From: JAMQKA01 sp043951865
Lineage (GTDB): Bacteria; Bacteroidota; Rhodothermia; Balneolales; Balneolaceae
Reading direction: 5' to 3'
Assembly: GCF_043951865.1 (NCBI RefSeq)
Contig: NZ_JBINJF010000017.1
Coordinates: 1 to 64,000 of the forward strand
Length of the DNA stretch: 64,000 nt
Each line of letters begins with the position of its first letter. The first letter of the stretch is position 1. Of the stretch, positions 1 to 7,254 are shown piece by piece. The position numbers and the translations under genes were made by a program. The notes under the pieces are model-generated. The model made no database searches. It was given only the letters and a program-made list of their open reading frames with translations, and was not told where the DNA came from.

Positions 1-2
1 TG

Positions 3-74
3 ACGCTATTGCAGTACATCAATTGGCAAAACGATGAACCCATTAATCGCATTAAACATGCATTGGCTGCTTAA
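3..74 (+). CDS. possible 3' end of an unidentified gene
   Basis: An open frame enters from the left edge and stops at TAA 72-74, giving about 23 residues ending in RIKHALAA. It is too short to assign. A YINWQN-like C-terminus would fit some transposases, but this is only an impression. The frame may equally be chance. Confidence 0.2.
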   Translation, partial: TLLQYINWQNDEPINRIKHALAA

Positions 75-117
75 GGTTAACCCCTAAACGCGTTATACAT
101 AATAAAATTTCATGGCA

Positions 118-195
118 TTATTTATTTATCTCACGGGGTAAATCCCAGCCCTTTAAGCGAATGGATTTTCGGTATGGCAGGTTTCTCTTTTGCAT
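118..195 (-). pseudogene. 5' fragment of a second RAYT transposase gene
   Basis: From ATG at 195 this strand encodes MQKRNLPYRKSIRLKGWD, nearly identical to the start of the intact RAYT at 2787 (MPKRNLPYRKSIRLKGWDYR). Similarity is lost after the GGGATT block near position 142, and a stop follows at 118. It is therefore a truncated copy of the neighbouring transposase gene. It sits behind a REP palindrome and an hsdR fragment in the same order as the intact copy, so it belongs to a duplicated block and is not an independent gene. Confidence 0.75.
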
Positions 196-251
196 CTCAT
201 CTCCCGGATTACAACCATCTCATGATTTGTGAACTTATCTCATTCTTGTAG

Positions 252-281
252 CTGTGGGGACATGCCATGGCATGTCCGTAC
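252..281 (-). repeat. REP palindrome copy 1 (intergenic)
   Basis: Perfect 20-nt palindrome GGACATGCCATGGCATGTCC at 258-277, with asymmetric flanks ctgtg on the left and gtac on the right. The flanks give it an orientation, and it points the same way as the other copies in this region. It lies between an hsdR 5' fragment and a RAYT 5' fragment. Confidence 0.85.
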
Positions 282-294
282 ACGGCCCGGCATC

Positions 295-414
295 TTAGCC
301 CAGTCCTCCGGAGGCCAGCACCTCATCGCAGGCATTGATCGTCTCCCATCCCAGATCTTCGAAAAGGTCAATTGCCGGTTGTTCTACCGCTTTGTCTTCG
401 GAGTATTTGGACAT
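295..414 (-). pseudogene. hsdR: hsdR 5' fragment, copy 1
   Basis: ATG at 414 opens a 39-residue frame, MSKYSEDKAVEQP followed by AIDLFEDLGWETINACDEV, ending at TAA 295. This is the typical N-terminus of type I restriction subunit HsdR (…VEQ..I..L..LGWE…). It is about 85% identical by eye to the hsdR fragment at 2862-3005. Almost the whole of a normal roughly 1000-residue HsdR is missing. It starts 26 nt after the DUF4411 stop, as if it had been the next gene of that operon. Confidence 0.75.
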
Positions 415-440
415 GATGATACATCTAATTCTAAACCCAA

Positions 441-902
441 CTAACCAACGTCTAAATCTTCATTTCTGATAATATCTACAAATTTCGTCCAGCGTATTCC
501 TTCAGCACGGCACACATCCGGCACCTTTGGCCCATTCATATTATTCGTCATAGATTCATTCGTGACAACCAGGCAATCTTCAACCATAGCTAGAGCCACA
601 ACATACGGATCACCTTCATTCTTACCCGTAATTAAACCAAAATTGCTGTAGGTATTAACCAGGTAGGTTACCGCTTCTTGTAACTCATCACTGTTTTCAA
701 CCACAAAATCACCTTTACGAGTTTTCACCCAATCAAACAACTCATCCCCGCCTCGTTCTAATTCTTCATAAATGACCGGGGCTATACCTACTACATCATC
801 CTTTGCCAACTGGTGGAGACTCTCCCACACTTTTGGGAAGAAGTCGATCGGGTAATCTATCCATGCCTGAATGACAGCGTCTGAATCGAGCGAATACCTC
901 AA
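441..902 (-). CDS. DUF4411 family PIN-like protein (putative toxin)
   Basis: About 153 residues, starting RYSLDSDAVIQAW and matching the start of the DUF4411 family, whose fold is PIN-nuclease-like. Acidic residues that would sit in a PIN active site are visible: D in LDSD, E in YEELERGGDE, D in NEGDPYVVA. I chose the TTG at 902 because a strong ribosome site GGAGGAGGG lies 9 nt upstream and because DUF4411 proteins normally begin near YSLDS. The frame could extend to a GTG at 926. The TTG overlaps the stop of the upstream XRE-ImmA gene (TTGA), so the pair is translationally coupled. Known DUF4411 genes often accompany XRE/ImmA genes as toxin-antitoxin-like modules. Toxicity here is inferred. 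Confidence 0.85.
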   Translation of the reverse strand: MRYSLDSDAVIQAWIDYPIDFFPKVWESLHQLAKDDVVGIAPVIYEELERGGDELFDWVKTRKGDFVVENSDELQEAVTYLVNTYSNFGLITGKNEGDPYVVALAMVEDCLVVTNESMTNNMNGPKVPDVCRAEGIRWTKFVDIIRNEDLDVG

Positions 903-2059
903 ACGTAGCTGCCCTCCTCCGGCCACCCGAAGGTTTTGGCCGCTAGTTCATTTAAATTCGGCACTTTCCAGCCGGTGATATTGGCTAATTCACCTAATGT
1001 AATCTGTTCCTGGAAGTAGCTTTGAAATGCATTACGCATAAACAGTCGCCCTTTTTGAACGATCCTCGTGTAATAGGGATCACCCCCATCGCTCTGCCTG
1101 CTTTTATCATAAAAAGTGACTTCGGGCAGGCAGGCTTCATACACTTCCTCACTGATAAGCTCTTCAGTCTTAAGCCGTATCAGTAAGACATAGGTAGATA
1201 CCCCATACCGACGACTCAGGCCCCTGATTTGTTTGACAGGTTCAGTATCTGCATTAAAGTCGAGGACCAACTCTTCTGAAGGCACCAATATTTCGGCAGC
1301 CAATCGATTACAAAACTGTTCAATATTACGCTTTCCGTTGGGGAAATAGCTGGTCAATTTATCATTAATCATAACGGAATCCCGCAGCAGCACATGGATC
1401 AGTTCATGGATGAGCGTAAAGATGCGGGCATTTGAGGAATCCTTGGAGTTAATGCCAATAATAGGAATTTTTGACTCCGCCAGTGCAAATCCACGGGACT
1501 CCGATACATCTACATACGGATATTGAACAACGTAGATATCTTTATTTTCCAGAACTTCTTTCCATCGCGTCAATGCTGTGGATGAGCCGGACCAGCTTTT
1601 TTGTTCATCTATCGATACCTCAAGCCATTCTCTGATGGTTATGGCCAGTGAAGCGATGTCCTCATCTTCAGGATTAATAGTAGGAATTTCAGCCGGAGTT
1701 TTTCCTTGATCTTGATAAAGCTCAAGCAGTATATCCCGATTCCGTTTAGCTTCACGAATGGCTTTGATAAGCTTGGGACTTGCTTCTAACAGCAGCTGAT
1801 TATTGATTGTACGAAACTCAGACAGGGGATCTGTTTCTTCAGGGACTTCTTCCAGATAGAAAAATCCCGGAGTTCGATCTAAATATTTGGCTAATTTTAC
1901 TAATTGATTCGTGGTGGGCTTTTTCTCCCCTTGCTCCCACTGCACCCACTGCTCTTCCTTAACCCGCATTTTTTCGGCAATCCTGCCTACAGGATACCCG
2001 GCACGCTCACGCGCGAAGGATAGGGTCTCTGGGTTTATATTTACACGGGCCGTAGGCAT
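899..2059 (-). CDS. XRE-family HTH and ImmA/IrrE metallopeptidase protein
   Basis: This 386-residue protein has an N-terminal helix-turn-helix (about residues 8-65; …IAEKMRVKEEQWVQWEQGEKKPTTNQLVKLAKYL…) and a central ImmA/IrrE zinc-peptidase domain with the HExxH motif in TLIHELIHVLL. Family members cleave or regulate repressors and are common partners of toxins. Here the gene is directly upstream of, and overlapping, a DUF4411 gene, so the pair probably acts as a regulator or antitoxin plus effector. The start at 2059 puts the HTH at the very N-terminus. The pair sits in the same strand order as the defence operon further upstream but is separated from it by the RAYT gene. Confidence 0.9.
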   Translation of the reverse strand: MPTARVNINPETLSFARERAGYPVGRIAEKMRVKEEQWVQWEQGEKKPTTNQLVKLAKYLDRTPGFFYLEEVPEETDPLSEFRTINNQLLLEASPKLIKAIREAKRNRDILLELYQDQGKTPAEIPTINPEDEDIASLAITIREWLEVSIDEQKSWSGSSTALTRWKEVLENKDIYVVQYPYVDVSESRGFALAESKIPIIGINSKDSSNARIFTLIHELIHVLLRDSVMINDKLTSYFPNGKRNIEQFCNRLAAEILVPSEELVLDFNADTEPVKQIRGLSRRYGVSTYVLLIRLKTEELISEEVYEACLPEVTFYDKSRQSDGGDPYYTRIVQKGRLFMRNAFQSYFQEQITLGELANITGWKVPNLNELAAKTFGWPEEGSYV

Positions 2060-2169
2060 AACTTCTTTAAAATAACAAAAATTTTGCCGTCAGATTGTAT
2101 GTAGGTAGATCCTGTAGAGATTAGCATGCTACAACCCAACAGGAGCATTATCCCAAATATTATCGGCAA

Positions 2170-2787
2170 TTATATATTTAATACCTGTTCATGACCCCGC
2201 TCCGGATTCTCCCGATCCTGCTGCCAACGCAATGGGTTATCAAAAATATACTTCCTGATACGATGCAGGGCCTTTTCATTGCGGATTATATGATCGTAAA
2301 ACCGGGACTGCCATGCAAAATATTCATGGCCATTGGCATTGCACCACCGGGTGAGGGATCCTTTGTAATGATTGATTATCATGGATAATGATTGGGATTG
2401 TGGTTTTCCAAATTGTGCCTGGTTCTGTTGGTTGGTGGTATGATCTTCCTTCTGTGGGGACATGCCATTTTGTGGGGACATGCCATGGCATGTCCCTACC
2501 CGGGCATGATCTACATGATCAGGTGTGATCCCCACAATCCCATGCAGATGATTGGGCATTACCACAAATTCATCCAATACCACATTGGATTGATGGCTCG
2601 GAATCTGCCGCCAATAATGCCAGGCCAGGCACCCCGGCACCGACAGGCCCATGATACCATCCCGGATCTCCCCGAAATGATGCTGCCGATCCTTGGTGCA
2701 GATGGTCACAAAATACAGCCCGGGATTCCGGTAATCCCATCCTTTTAATCTAATTGATTTTCGGTATGGCAGGTTTCTCTTTGGCAT
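2170..2787 (-). CDS. REP-associated tyrosine transposase (RAYT, Y1_Tnp)
   Basis: This 205-residue protein is a single-domain HUH enzyme of the IS200/RAYT type. It has the HxH metal motif in MPNHLHGIV (residues about 77-85) and a candidate catalytic tyrosine, Y180, in RIRKYIFDNPLRW. RAYTs cut single-stranded REP hairpins. The expected substrate is present: REP palindromes flank and surround the gene, one just before its start (2846-2873). The gene itself contains one full and one half REP (2452-2499), translated in frame as VGTCHGMSPQNGMSPQK (residues 97-113). It lies between the catalytic core and the C-terminal tyrosine region, a place where a loop insertion could be tolerated. The gene appears intact. 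A second, truncated copy of its 5' end is at 118-195. Confidence 0.9.
   Translation of the reverse strand: MPKRNLPYRKSIRLKGWDYRNPGLYFVTICTKDRQHHFGEIRDGIMGLSVPGCLAWHYWRQIPSHQSNVVLDEFVVMPNHLHGIVGITPDHVDHARVGTCHGMSPQNGMSPQKEDHTTNQQNQAQFGKPQSQSLSMIINHYKGSLTRWCNANGHEYFAWQSRFYDHIIRNEKALHRIRKYIFDNPLRWQQDRENPERGHEQVLNI
2452..2499 (-). repeat. REP palindrome, one full and one half copy, inside RAYT
   Basis: A half copy (ctgtggggacatgccat, 2452-2467) runs directly into a full palindrome GGACATGCCATGGCATGTCC at 2476-2495. Both lie in the RAYT coding sequence, in the frame that gives HGMSPQ twice in tandem. Confidence 0.85.
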
Positions 2788-2845
2788 CTAATCTTAAAAT
2801 TGTAAACCATCACAAGATTGCTGAACCTATCACATTCTTTTGCGT

Positions 2846-2873
2846 GTGGGGACGTAGCATGCTACGTCCGTAC
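2846..2873 (-). repeat. REP palindrome copy 3, variant arms, at hsdR break
   Basis: Perfect 20-nt palindrome GGACGTAGCATGCTACGTCC at 2850-2869 with the usual gtgtg and gtac flanks. Its arms differ from the other copies at several positions, each matched by a compensating change in the opposite arm. The hsdR fragment stops at a TAG inside it. Confidence 0.85.
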
Positions 2874-3005
2874 TTGGCCAGTATTCCGTGGCTTATCAAC
2901 GGAGGCCAGCACCTCGTCGTAGGCGTTGATCGTCTCCCATCCCAGTTCTTCGAAAAGCTCAATCACCGGCTGTTCTACCGCTTTGTCTTCGGAGGATTTG
3001 GACAT
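2862..3005 (-). pseudogene. hsdR: hsdR 5' fragment, copy 2, broken at a REP
   Basis: ATG at 3005 opens MSKSSEDKAVEQP followed by VIELFEELGWETINAYDEV, an HsdR N-terminus. The frame runs into the REP and ends at a TAG within the palindrome after 47 codons. It starts 3 nt after the stop of the HerA-like gene, so it was the last gene of the hsdM-hsdS-SIR2-HerA operon. The nuclease and translocase domains of HsdR are absent, so this locus cannot supply a classical type I restriction subunit unless hsdR lies elsewhere in the genome. Confidence 0.8.
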
Positions 3006-3008
3006 TAC

Positions 3009-4760
3009 TCAAGTGTTAGTAATTCTGTTCCAAAATTTCTGGAAGTTTGGGCCCTCAGATAATGGTCGAGTATTTGGAGGAATTATCTGCATACTCAAAG
3101 GAATTGGAAAATCAATTCCAATAATTGCTGCTTCACCAGGCTTTAGATTTGGCAAAAAGGATGATGCTGATTTATCAATTTCTCCACTAGCTTTTTCAAC
3201 TATATACCTATCCTGATCATTAGTGAGTCTATGAACTATTAATGTTCCCATTTGACTCAATACTGCTTTGGTAATATCGCGTGGTCTTTGAGTCACGAGA
3301 CAAATATTAAGTCCGTACTTTCGCCCTTCTTTTGCAATAAGTTCAAAAGAATCTAAATCAGCAGAATTTTCATCTCTTCCAAGCGTACCCCCTAGAAAAT
3401 TGTGGGCTTCGTCAACAAAAACTACTAGGGGTTTTTCAACAAAGCATTTTTTTCTTGCCTCCGTCAATAATTTTCTTCCTATAACATTAGCAACAATTTC
3501 TTTTGCTTGATACTCCTCAGAAACACCTGATAGACTAATCCTCAATAGTTTTTGATTACTCTGACCATTTTGATCATTTAAGAAATGATCAATTTTTTTA
3601 TTTAATGATGGAAGATTATCCGTGCTAAAGATGAAATCAAATTCATTGCTATTTAATATGTTTCCAATCCGACTTACAAGAGTTGAACAATAACCCCAGT
3701 GTTGTTGGTTTTTCCTTCCATATGATTCATCATTTTCCCACACACATTCGTTTTCAATTTGGCCTATTAACTTATTAACATCGAACTTGGCGTTTGGGTT
3801 ATATGCAACTTTAGAAATATCCGACCTAGACAAAATTTCGTTATACTCTTCATATGTTCTTCCTGTTTTAACAAAATAACCATTGGCATCAGCAAGAGAT
3901 GGATCTTCATGTACAATTCTTAGGCTTATTATAGCCTCCCTTAATTTTGGCATTTGAATACCCGATGAGGGTCGGAACATCGCTATAAAATCAGATTCTG
4001 CGAAATTACTTGGAGGTAAAGAACATTTTATTGCATTATCAGCTTTGTTCACGGGTTCCCCCAAATACAAATGCCTAATTGAATCGTGACTAAAGTCTCT
4101 ATATTCACCTGTAGCATCTAGTAATATGATTTTACTATCAAACTTGAGACACTCTTCAATAATGTGAGCAGTTGTCCAACTCTTTCCACCTCCTGTTGCT
4201 CCAAGTATTGCACAATGTCTTCCAAATAACTTTTCGGGGGTTATTGACACATTAGATTGTGTATTCGCTTCGATAGCACCAATTTTAAGTCTCACATCAT
4301 TTTCACTCTTTAATTGGTCCTCCATCAAACTTGGAATTAATGAAATAAAGGTATGAGGGGCTGAGTATACCTTGTCACCTAACCGAGGATAGGTTTCGAG
4401 TCCTGCACTAATTCGCATTTTATCAGTAGTCACTGTTCCTAACAATTGGATAATTCCAATAGCATCTAAATCAGGTGATCCAGTAAGTGTTTTATCAATG
4501 TTTCTACGCTCTCTTTCAGGTAATCTTACCTCGATCATTCGACCAAGAAGCAAATTTTGTTGTCCCTCAATTAATAAGAATTCTCCAACTTCACCTTTGC
4601 CATACCTGCTGCCTTCAAAAAATGATCCACTTGGCTTACCGGCATCATATAAATTGACACGCACTTCTGTAGCAGAAACTGAAGAAATGCTCCCTAAATA
4701 TAGTTCAGATCTAAGTATTCCTTTTGATTCAAGCTTGTTCAACTCCTTTGAAAAATCCAT
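3009..4760 (-). CDS. HerA-like ATPase (DUF87/FtsK-HerA translocase)
   Basis: This 583-residue P-loop protein has a beta-barrel-like N-terminal domain (HAS-barrel type, residues about 1-110), Walker A GATGGGKS at 187-194, Walker B VVFVDEAH at 446-453, and the HerA-typical EGRKYGLNICLVTQRP at 478-493. HerA proteins form hexameric DNA-pumping rings. The gene follows the SIR2-like gene by 2 nt and is followed 3 nt later by the hsdR fragment. SIR2 with HerA is a known anti-phage pair in which HerA assembles with the SIR2 NADase. The segment looks AT-rich compared with hsdM, suggesting a different origin from the host-like restriction genes. Confidence 0.9.
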   Translation of the reverse strand: MDFSKELNKLESKGILRSELYLGSISSVSATEVRVNLYDAGKPSGSFFEGSRYGKGEVGEFLLIEGQQNLLLGRMIEVRLPERERRNIDKTLTGSPDLDAIGIIQLLGTVTTDKMRISAGLETYPRLGDKVYSAPHTFISLIPSLMEDQLKSENDVRLKIGAIEANTQSNVSITPEKLFGRHCAILGATGGGKSWTTAHIIEECLKFDSKIILLDATGEYRDFSHDSIRHLYLGEPVNKADNAIKCSLPPSNFAESDFIAMFRPSSGIQMPKLREAIISLRIVHEDPSLADANGYFVKTGRTYEEYNEILSRSDISKVAYNPNAKFDVNKLIGQIENECVWENDESYGRKNQQHWGYCSTLVSRIGNILNSNEFDFIFSTDNLPSLNKKIDHFLNDQNGQSNQKLLRISLSGVSEEYQAKEIVANVIGRKLLTEARKKCFVEKPLVVFVDEAHNFLGGTLGRDENSADLDSFELIAKEGRKYGLNICLVTQRPRDITKAVLSQMGTLIVHRLTNDQDRYIVEKASGEIDKSASSFLPNLKPGEAAIIGIDFPIPLSMQIIPPNTRPLSEGPNFQKFWNRITNT

Positions 4761-4762
4761 GG

Positions 4763-6025
4763 CTACGAACTTATGTCTTTAATGGTACGCTCAAGTTGTT
4801 GTGCAGATGTAAGGGCTTTTAAATTCGGAATCAATTGTGCAAACTTTTGAAATGAGGCATTGATAAACCAAATATCCTCACCAGCTAATGCCTTCTCTTT
4901 CAATTTTTCCCAATATTTTGATGGTTTATCAGCTTCCAATTGTTTCTCTGCAAATTGATCAGCGATTACAACCTTTAAGTGTGGATTGGTATCGATTGCC
5001 GAAATTACAGGTTCTGCCAAGTGGTCATCATTAAATCCAAACCCTGAAATGATCAAACAAGTATTCGGTTCTCGTAGTGAACTTAAATACCTTGAGAAAA
5101 GCTCTAGATGCGGTTGAATATATGATTGCTGATATTTTCCATGTGCTGGATAAATTATGCAGGCCTTTTTCGGATTAGGTTCATCAATTTCGATAATCTC
5201 ACTCCCATTCCTTTCCCAATTTACAGATCCATGCAGTTTAAATAATTGAAAAACCCCTTCAAGAAAATTAGTGGTTTTATCATGACTATTTGTTCTTCTT
5301 ACGATATCACAATTAAAATAGTTTGGATCATATCTTCTTGGATTAACGAAAGAGAAACCATCTAATATTATTAATCCCTGTAGTGATGCTGCTCTTTCGA
5401 AACATAAATCATAATTGGTTGTAAATATTTTAAGTCTTGGATCTCTAACTCTCCTTTTCGATAAACGGTGCAGAAAAGTTCTATGTCCTTCAAGATTATC
5501 GTTATTTAGAAAAGAAGAGCACTCATTTAATATTATTTTTTTTGCTTCAGTTAAAAATCCTTCAACTTTTAAGTTTTCTTCCTCGATTCTTAAATATGCC
5601 TCACATTGGGTAAGTAAAGCCTCAATGTTTTTATCACGTGAATCATGCTTTACAACCTCTATTATCTCCTCTGGGTTTATTTCAATTTCTTTCTCTTCGC
5701 CATTATCTTTATACCTGTAAGTGGGGTTATTATTAGTGACCTTTTCCCAAAGATCACCCATAGATGGCCCACCTACTTCGCCCAAAGATGTGCCACTTCC
5801 CGCCAATACAGCTAAGTGTGGCATCTGTAATGAAGATAAAAGGGTTTCTTTTATAGATTCACTGTTACTTTCAACTTCCTTTTGTTTCTCCTTGTCCTCT
5901 TGCTCGTCCTTAGGTAATTCAAGTAGTTTCCATTCAGAACTATTTGGAGCTAGAAATTTATCCAAGTTCTCCGATTCCTTACTTTTATTCCCTGAAGTCC
6001 TTTTAATTTTTATTTTTTTGCTCAT
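4763..6025 (-). CDS. SIR2-like protein (putative NADase effector)
   Basis: A 420-residue protein with a charged lysine/glutamate-rich N-terminus (1-65) followed by a SIR2-like domain. The NAD-binding motif is at 74-89 (LAGSGTSLGEVGGPSM), the TTNYD motif at 202-206 (N204) and LHGSVNW at 264-270 (H265). The conserved asparagine and histidine needed for NAD hydrolysis in defence SIR2 proteins are therefore present. GFGFNDDH at 328-335 closes the Rossmann fold. Its ATG overlaps the hsdS stop (ATGA) and the HerA-like gene follows after 2 nt, so it is expressed with the methylase subunits. By analogy with SIR2-HerA systems it probably depletes NAD+ on infection. Activity is not shown here. Confidence 0.88.
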   Translation of the reverse strand: MSKKIKIKRTSGNKSKESENLDKFLAPNSSEWKLLELPKDEQEDKEKQKEVESNSESIKETLLSSLQMPHLAVLAGSGTSLGEVGGPSMGDLWEKVTNNNPTYRYKDNGEEKEIEINPEEIIEVVKHDSRDKNIEALLTQCEAYLRIEEENLKVEGFLTEAKKIILNECSSFLNNDNLEGHRTFLHRLSKRRVRDPRLKIFTTNYDLCFERAASLQGLIILDGFSFVNPRRYDPNYFNCDIVRRTNSHDKTTNFLEGVFQLFKLHGSVNWERNGSEIIEIDEPNPKKACIIYPAHGKYQQSYIQPHLELFSRYLSSLREPNTCLIISGFGFNDDHLAEPVISAIDTNPHLKVVIADQFAEKQLEADKPSKYWEKLKEKALAGEDIWFINASFQKFAQLIPNLKALTSAQQLERTIKDISS

Positions 6026-7251
6026 AGAACTAATCCTTGATTCTTTAGTCGTTGAATATCAATCTTTCCCGATATAAGCTTCGGCAAAAGTAAATTTCTC
6101 GTTTCCTTAAGCTTAATATTCTGCTTTTGAAGTGTACTTATTTGATCAAATAGAGGCCCAACTTTATAATGAAAAGTATCAAGTAAATCTTGGTTAGGCA
6201 TAAGAGCTGGCAGCCCCTTAAATTTAGTTTTACTAACGTTTGTCATGGTTGCCCCCGTAGATCCAATTTTTTCCATCAACGGCTTTAGGTCTTTTGTAGT
6301 GAAGTACAAGTACTCTCTATAGGATTCGTTTTCTGGTACAATTGAATTTATTTGCTGATTGGTTTGGGAGGGCACCGATGTAAGAGCAACAACACCAGCT
6401 GTACCAATACAACTTACACAGATACTGCTAGCCGGCAAGGTTTTATTCTCTTGGGTTTTGACACCTTTTTTTGATAAAACATTTTCAGTTTCATGAATAA
6501 AAATTTGATCATGCATGTCAGGTGTCTTTATGAAAGGCATGTAGTCACCATAATTTGCAGAATCTTTGGTGCTTGGTGTTTTACCTAAAACAATCTCTCC
6601 AAAATCCTCCAGCTTCTTCACCTCCCACCCCTCAGGAATTTCCCCGAGCTCCGTACCCGAATCCACAAGCTCATCCTCCTGGTGACCGGGATAGCGGAAG
6701 TGCACAAACCACTCGCGGTAGATCCGCCGCGCCATCTCCTCCAGGATCTCAATGCGGCGGGTGTTATTTTCGATCAGGTCGTCAAAGCCGGAGAGAATGG
6801 AAGCTATTTTTTGCTGAATGGGAAGATCGGGAGGATCAATCTCAACTTCTTCGACAGCTGTTATATCTGCTCGCTGTCTACCCGAAGCCCCTGCCATACT
6901 TTTTTCAGCCGTTTTTCTAATAAGTGGACTTCTACTCAAATAGTAAACAAAGTTTGGATCTGAAACACCTTCTTTAGCCCGAAAAACAAAAAATTCAGTA
7001 GAGCCAAAACCCTTCTTTATTCCATCTGATTTAAACCGAGTAATTTTCCCATTTTCCAAACAAGGAGTGATACGTGCAAAAAGAGTATCTCCTTCCTTAA
7101 ATTTTGACCTACTATTCTTGTATTCCCGTGTTTCAGAATTTGTAACATAACCACGGGATGGGTTAACATCAGCCATTCCCACATAGGGATAGGTTTTTCC
7201 TTTCTTTAAATCTACTTTGGGATTTATCTGTACGAAATCTTTAAACAGCAT
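6022..7251 (-). CDS. hsdS: type I restriction-modification specificity subunit
   Basis: About 409 residues with two target-recognition domains. TRD1 is about 1-145. The central conserved helix is at about 145-190 (LPIQQKIASILSGFDDLIENNTRRIEILEEMARRIYREWF, given in part). TRD2 is about 210-375 (IPEGWEVKKLEDFGEIVLGKTPSTKD…), with a terminal helix ending in LLLPKLISGKI. HsdS directs the methylase to a bipartite DNA site. An ATG at 7251 and a TTG at 7254 both follow the hsdM stop directly. The TRD-coding parts are visibly AT-rich while the central helix region (about 6600-6830) is GC-rich like hsdM, which is the signature of TRD replacement. The last four bases overlap the SIR2 start. Confidence 0.92.
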   Translation of the reverse strand: MLFKDFVQINPKVDLKKGKTYPYVGMADVNPSRGYVTNSETREYKNSRSKFKEGDTLFARITPCLENGKITRFKSDGIKKGFGSTEFFVFRAKEGVSDPNFVYYLSRSPLIRKTAEKSMAGASGRQRADITAVEEVEIDPPDLPIQQKIASILSGFDDLIENNTRRIEILEEMARRIYREWFVHFRYPGHQEDELVDSGTELGEIPEGWEVKKLEDFGEIVLGKTPSTKDSANYGDYMPFIKTPDMHDQIFIHETENVLSKKGVKTQENKTLPASSICVSCIGTAGVVALTSVPSQTNQQINSIVPENESYREYLYFTTKDLKPLMEKIGSTGATMTNVSKTKFKGLPALMPNQDLLDTFHYKVGPLFDQISTLQKQNIKLKETRNLLLPKLISGKIDIQRLKNQGLVL

Positions 7252-7254
7252 CAA

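Larger units (their letters stand above)
2734..3005. repeat. diverged direct repeat of 142-414
   Basis: This block (RAYT start, spacer, REP, hsdR start) matches 142-414 in order and orientation, with many substitutions. The best-conserved parts are the RAYT start (ttttcggtatggcaggtttc) and the hsdR start. The spacer between REP and RAYT is more diverged. The two blocks are about 2.6 kb apart and bracket the RAYT gene plus the ImmA-DUF4411 pair. Confidence 0.75.

Noticed and set aside
229..444. Plus-strand frame at the left edge
   Set aside because: It is the opposite strand of the hsdR fragment and REP; the minus strand explains the conservation.
2392..3062. Plus-strand frames across the RAYT start and REP
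   Set aside because: They are antisense to RAYT, the REP and the second hsdR fragment.
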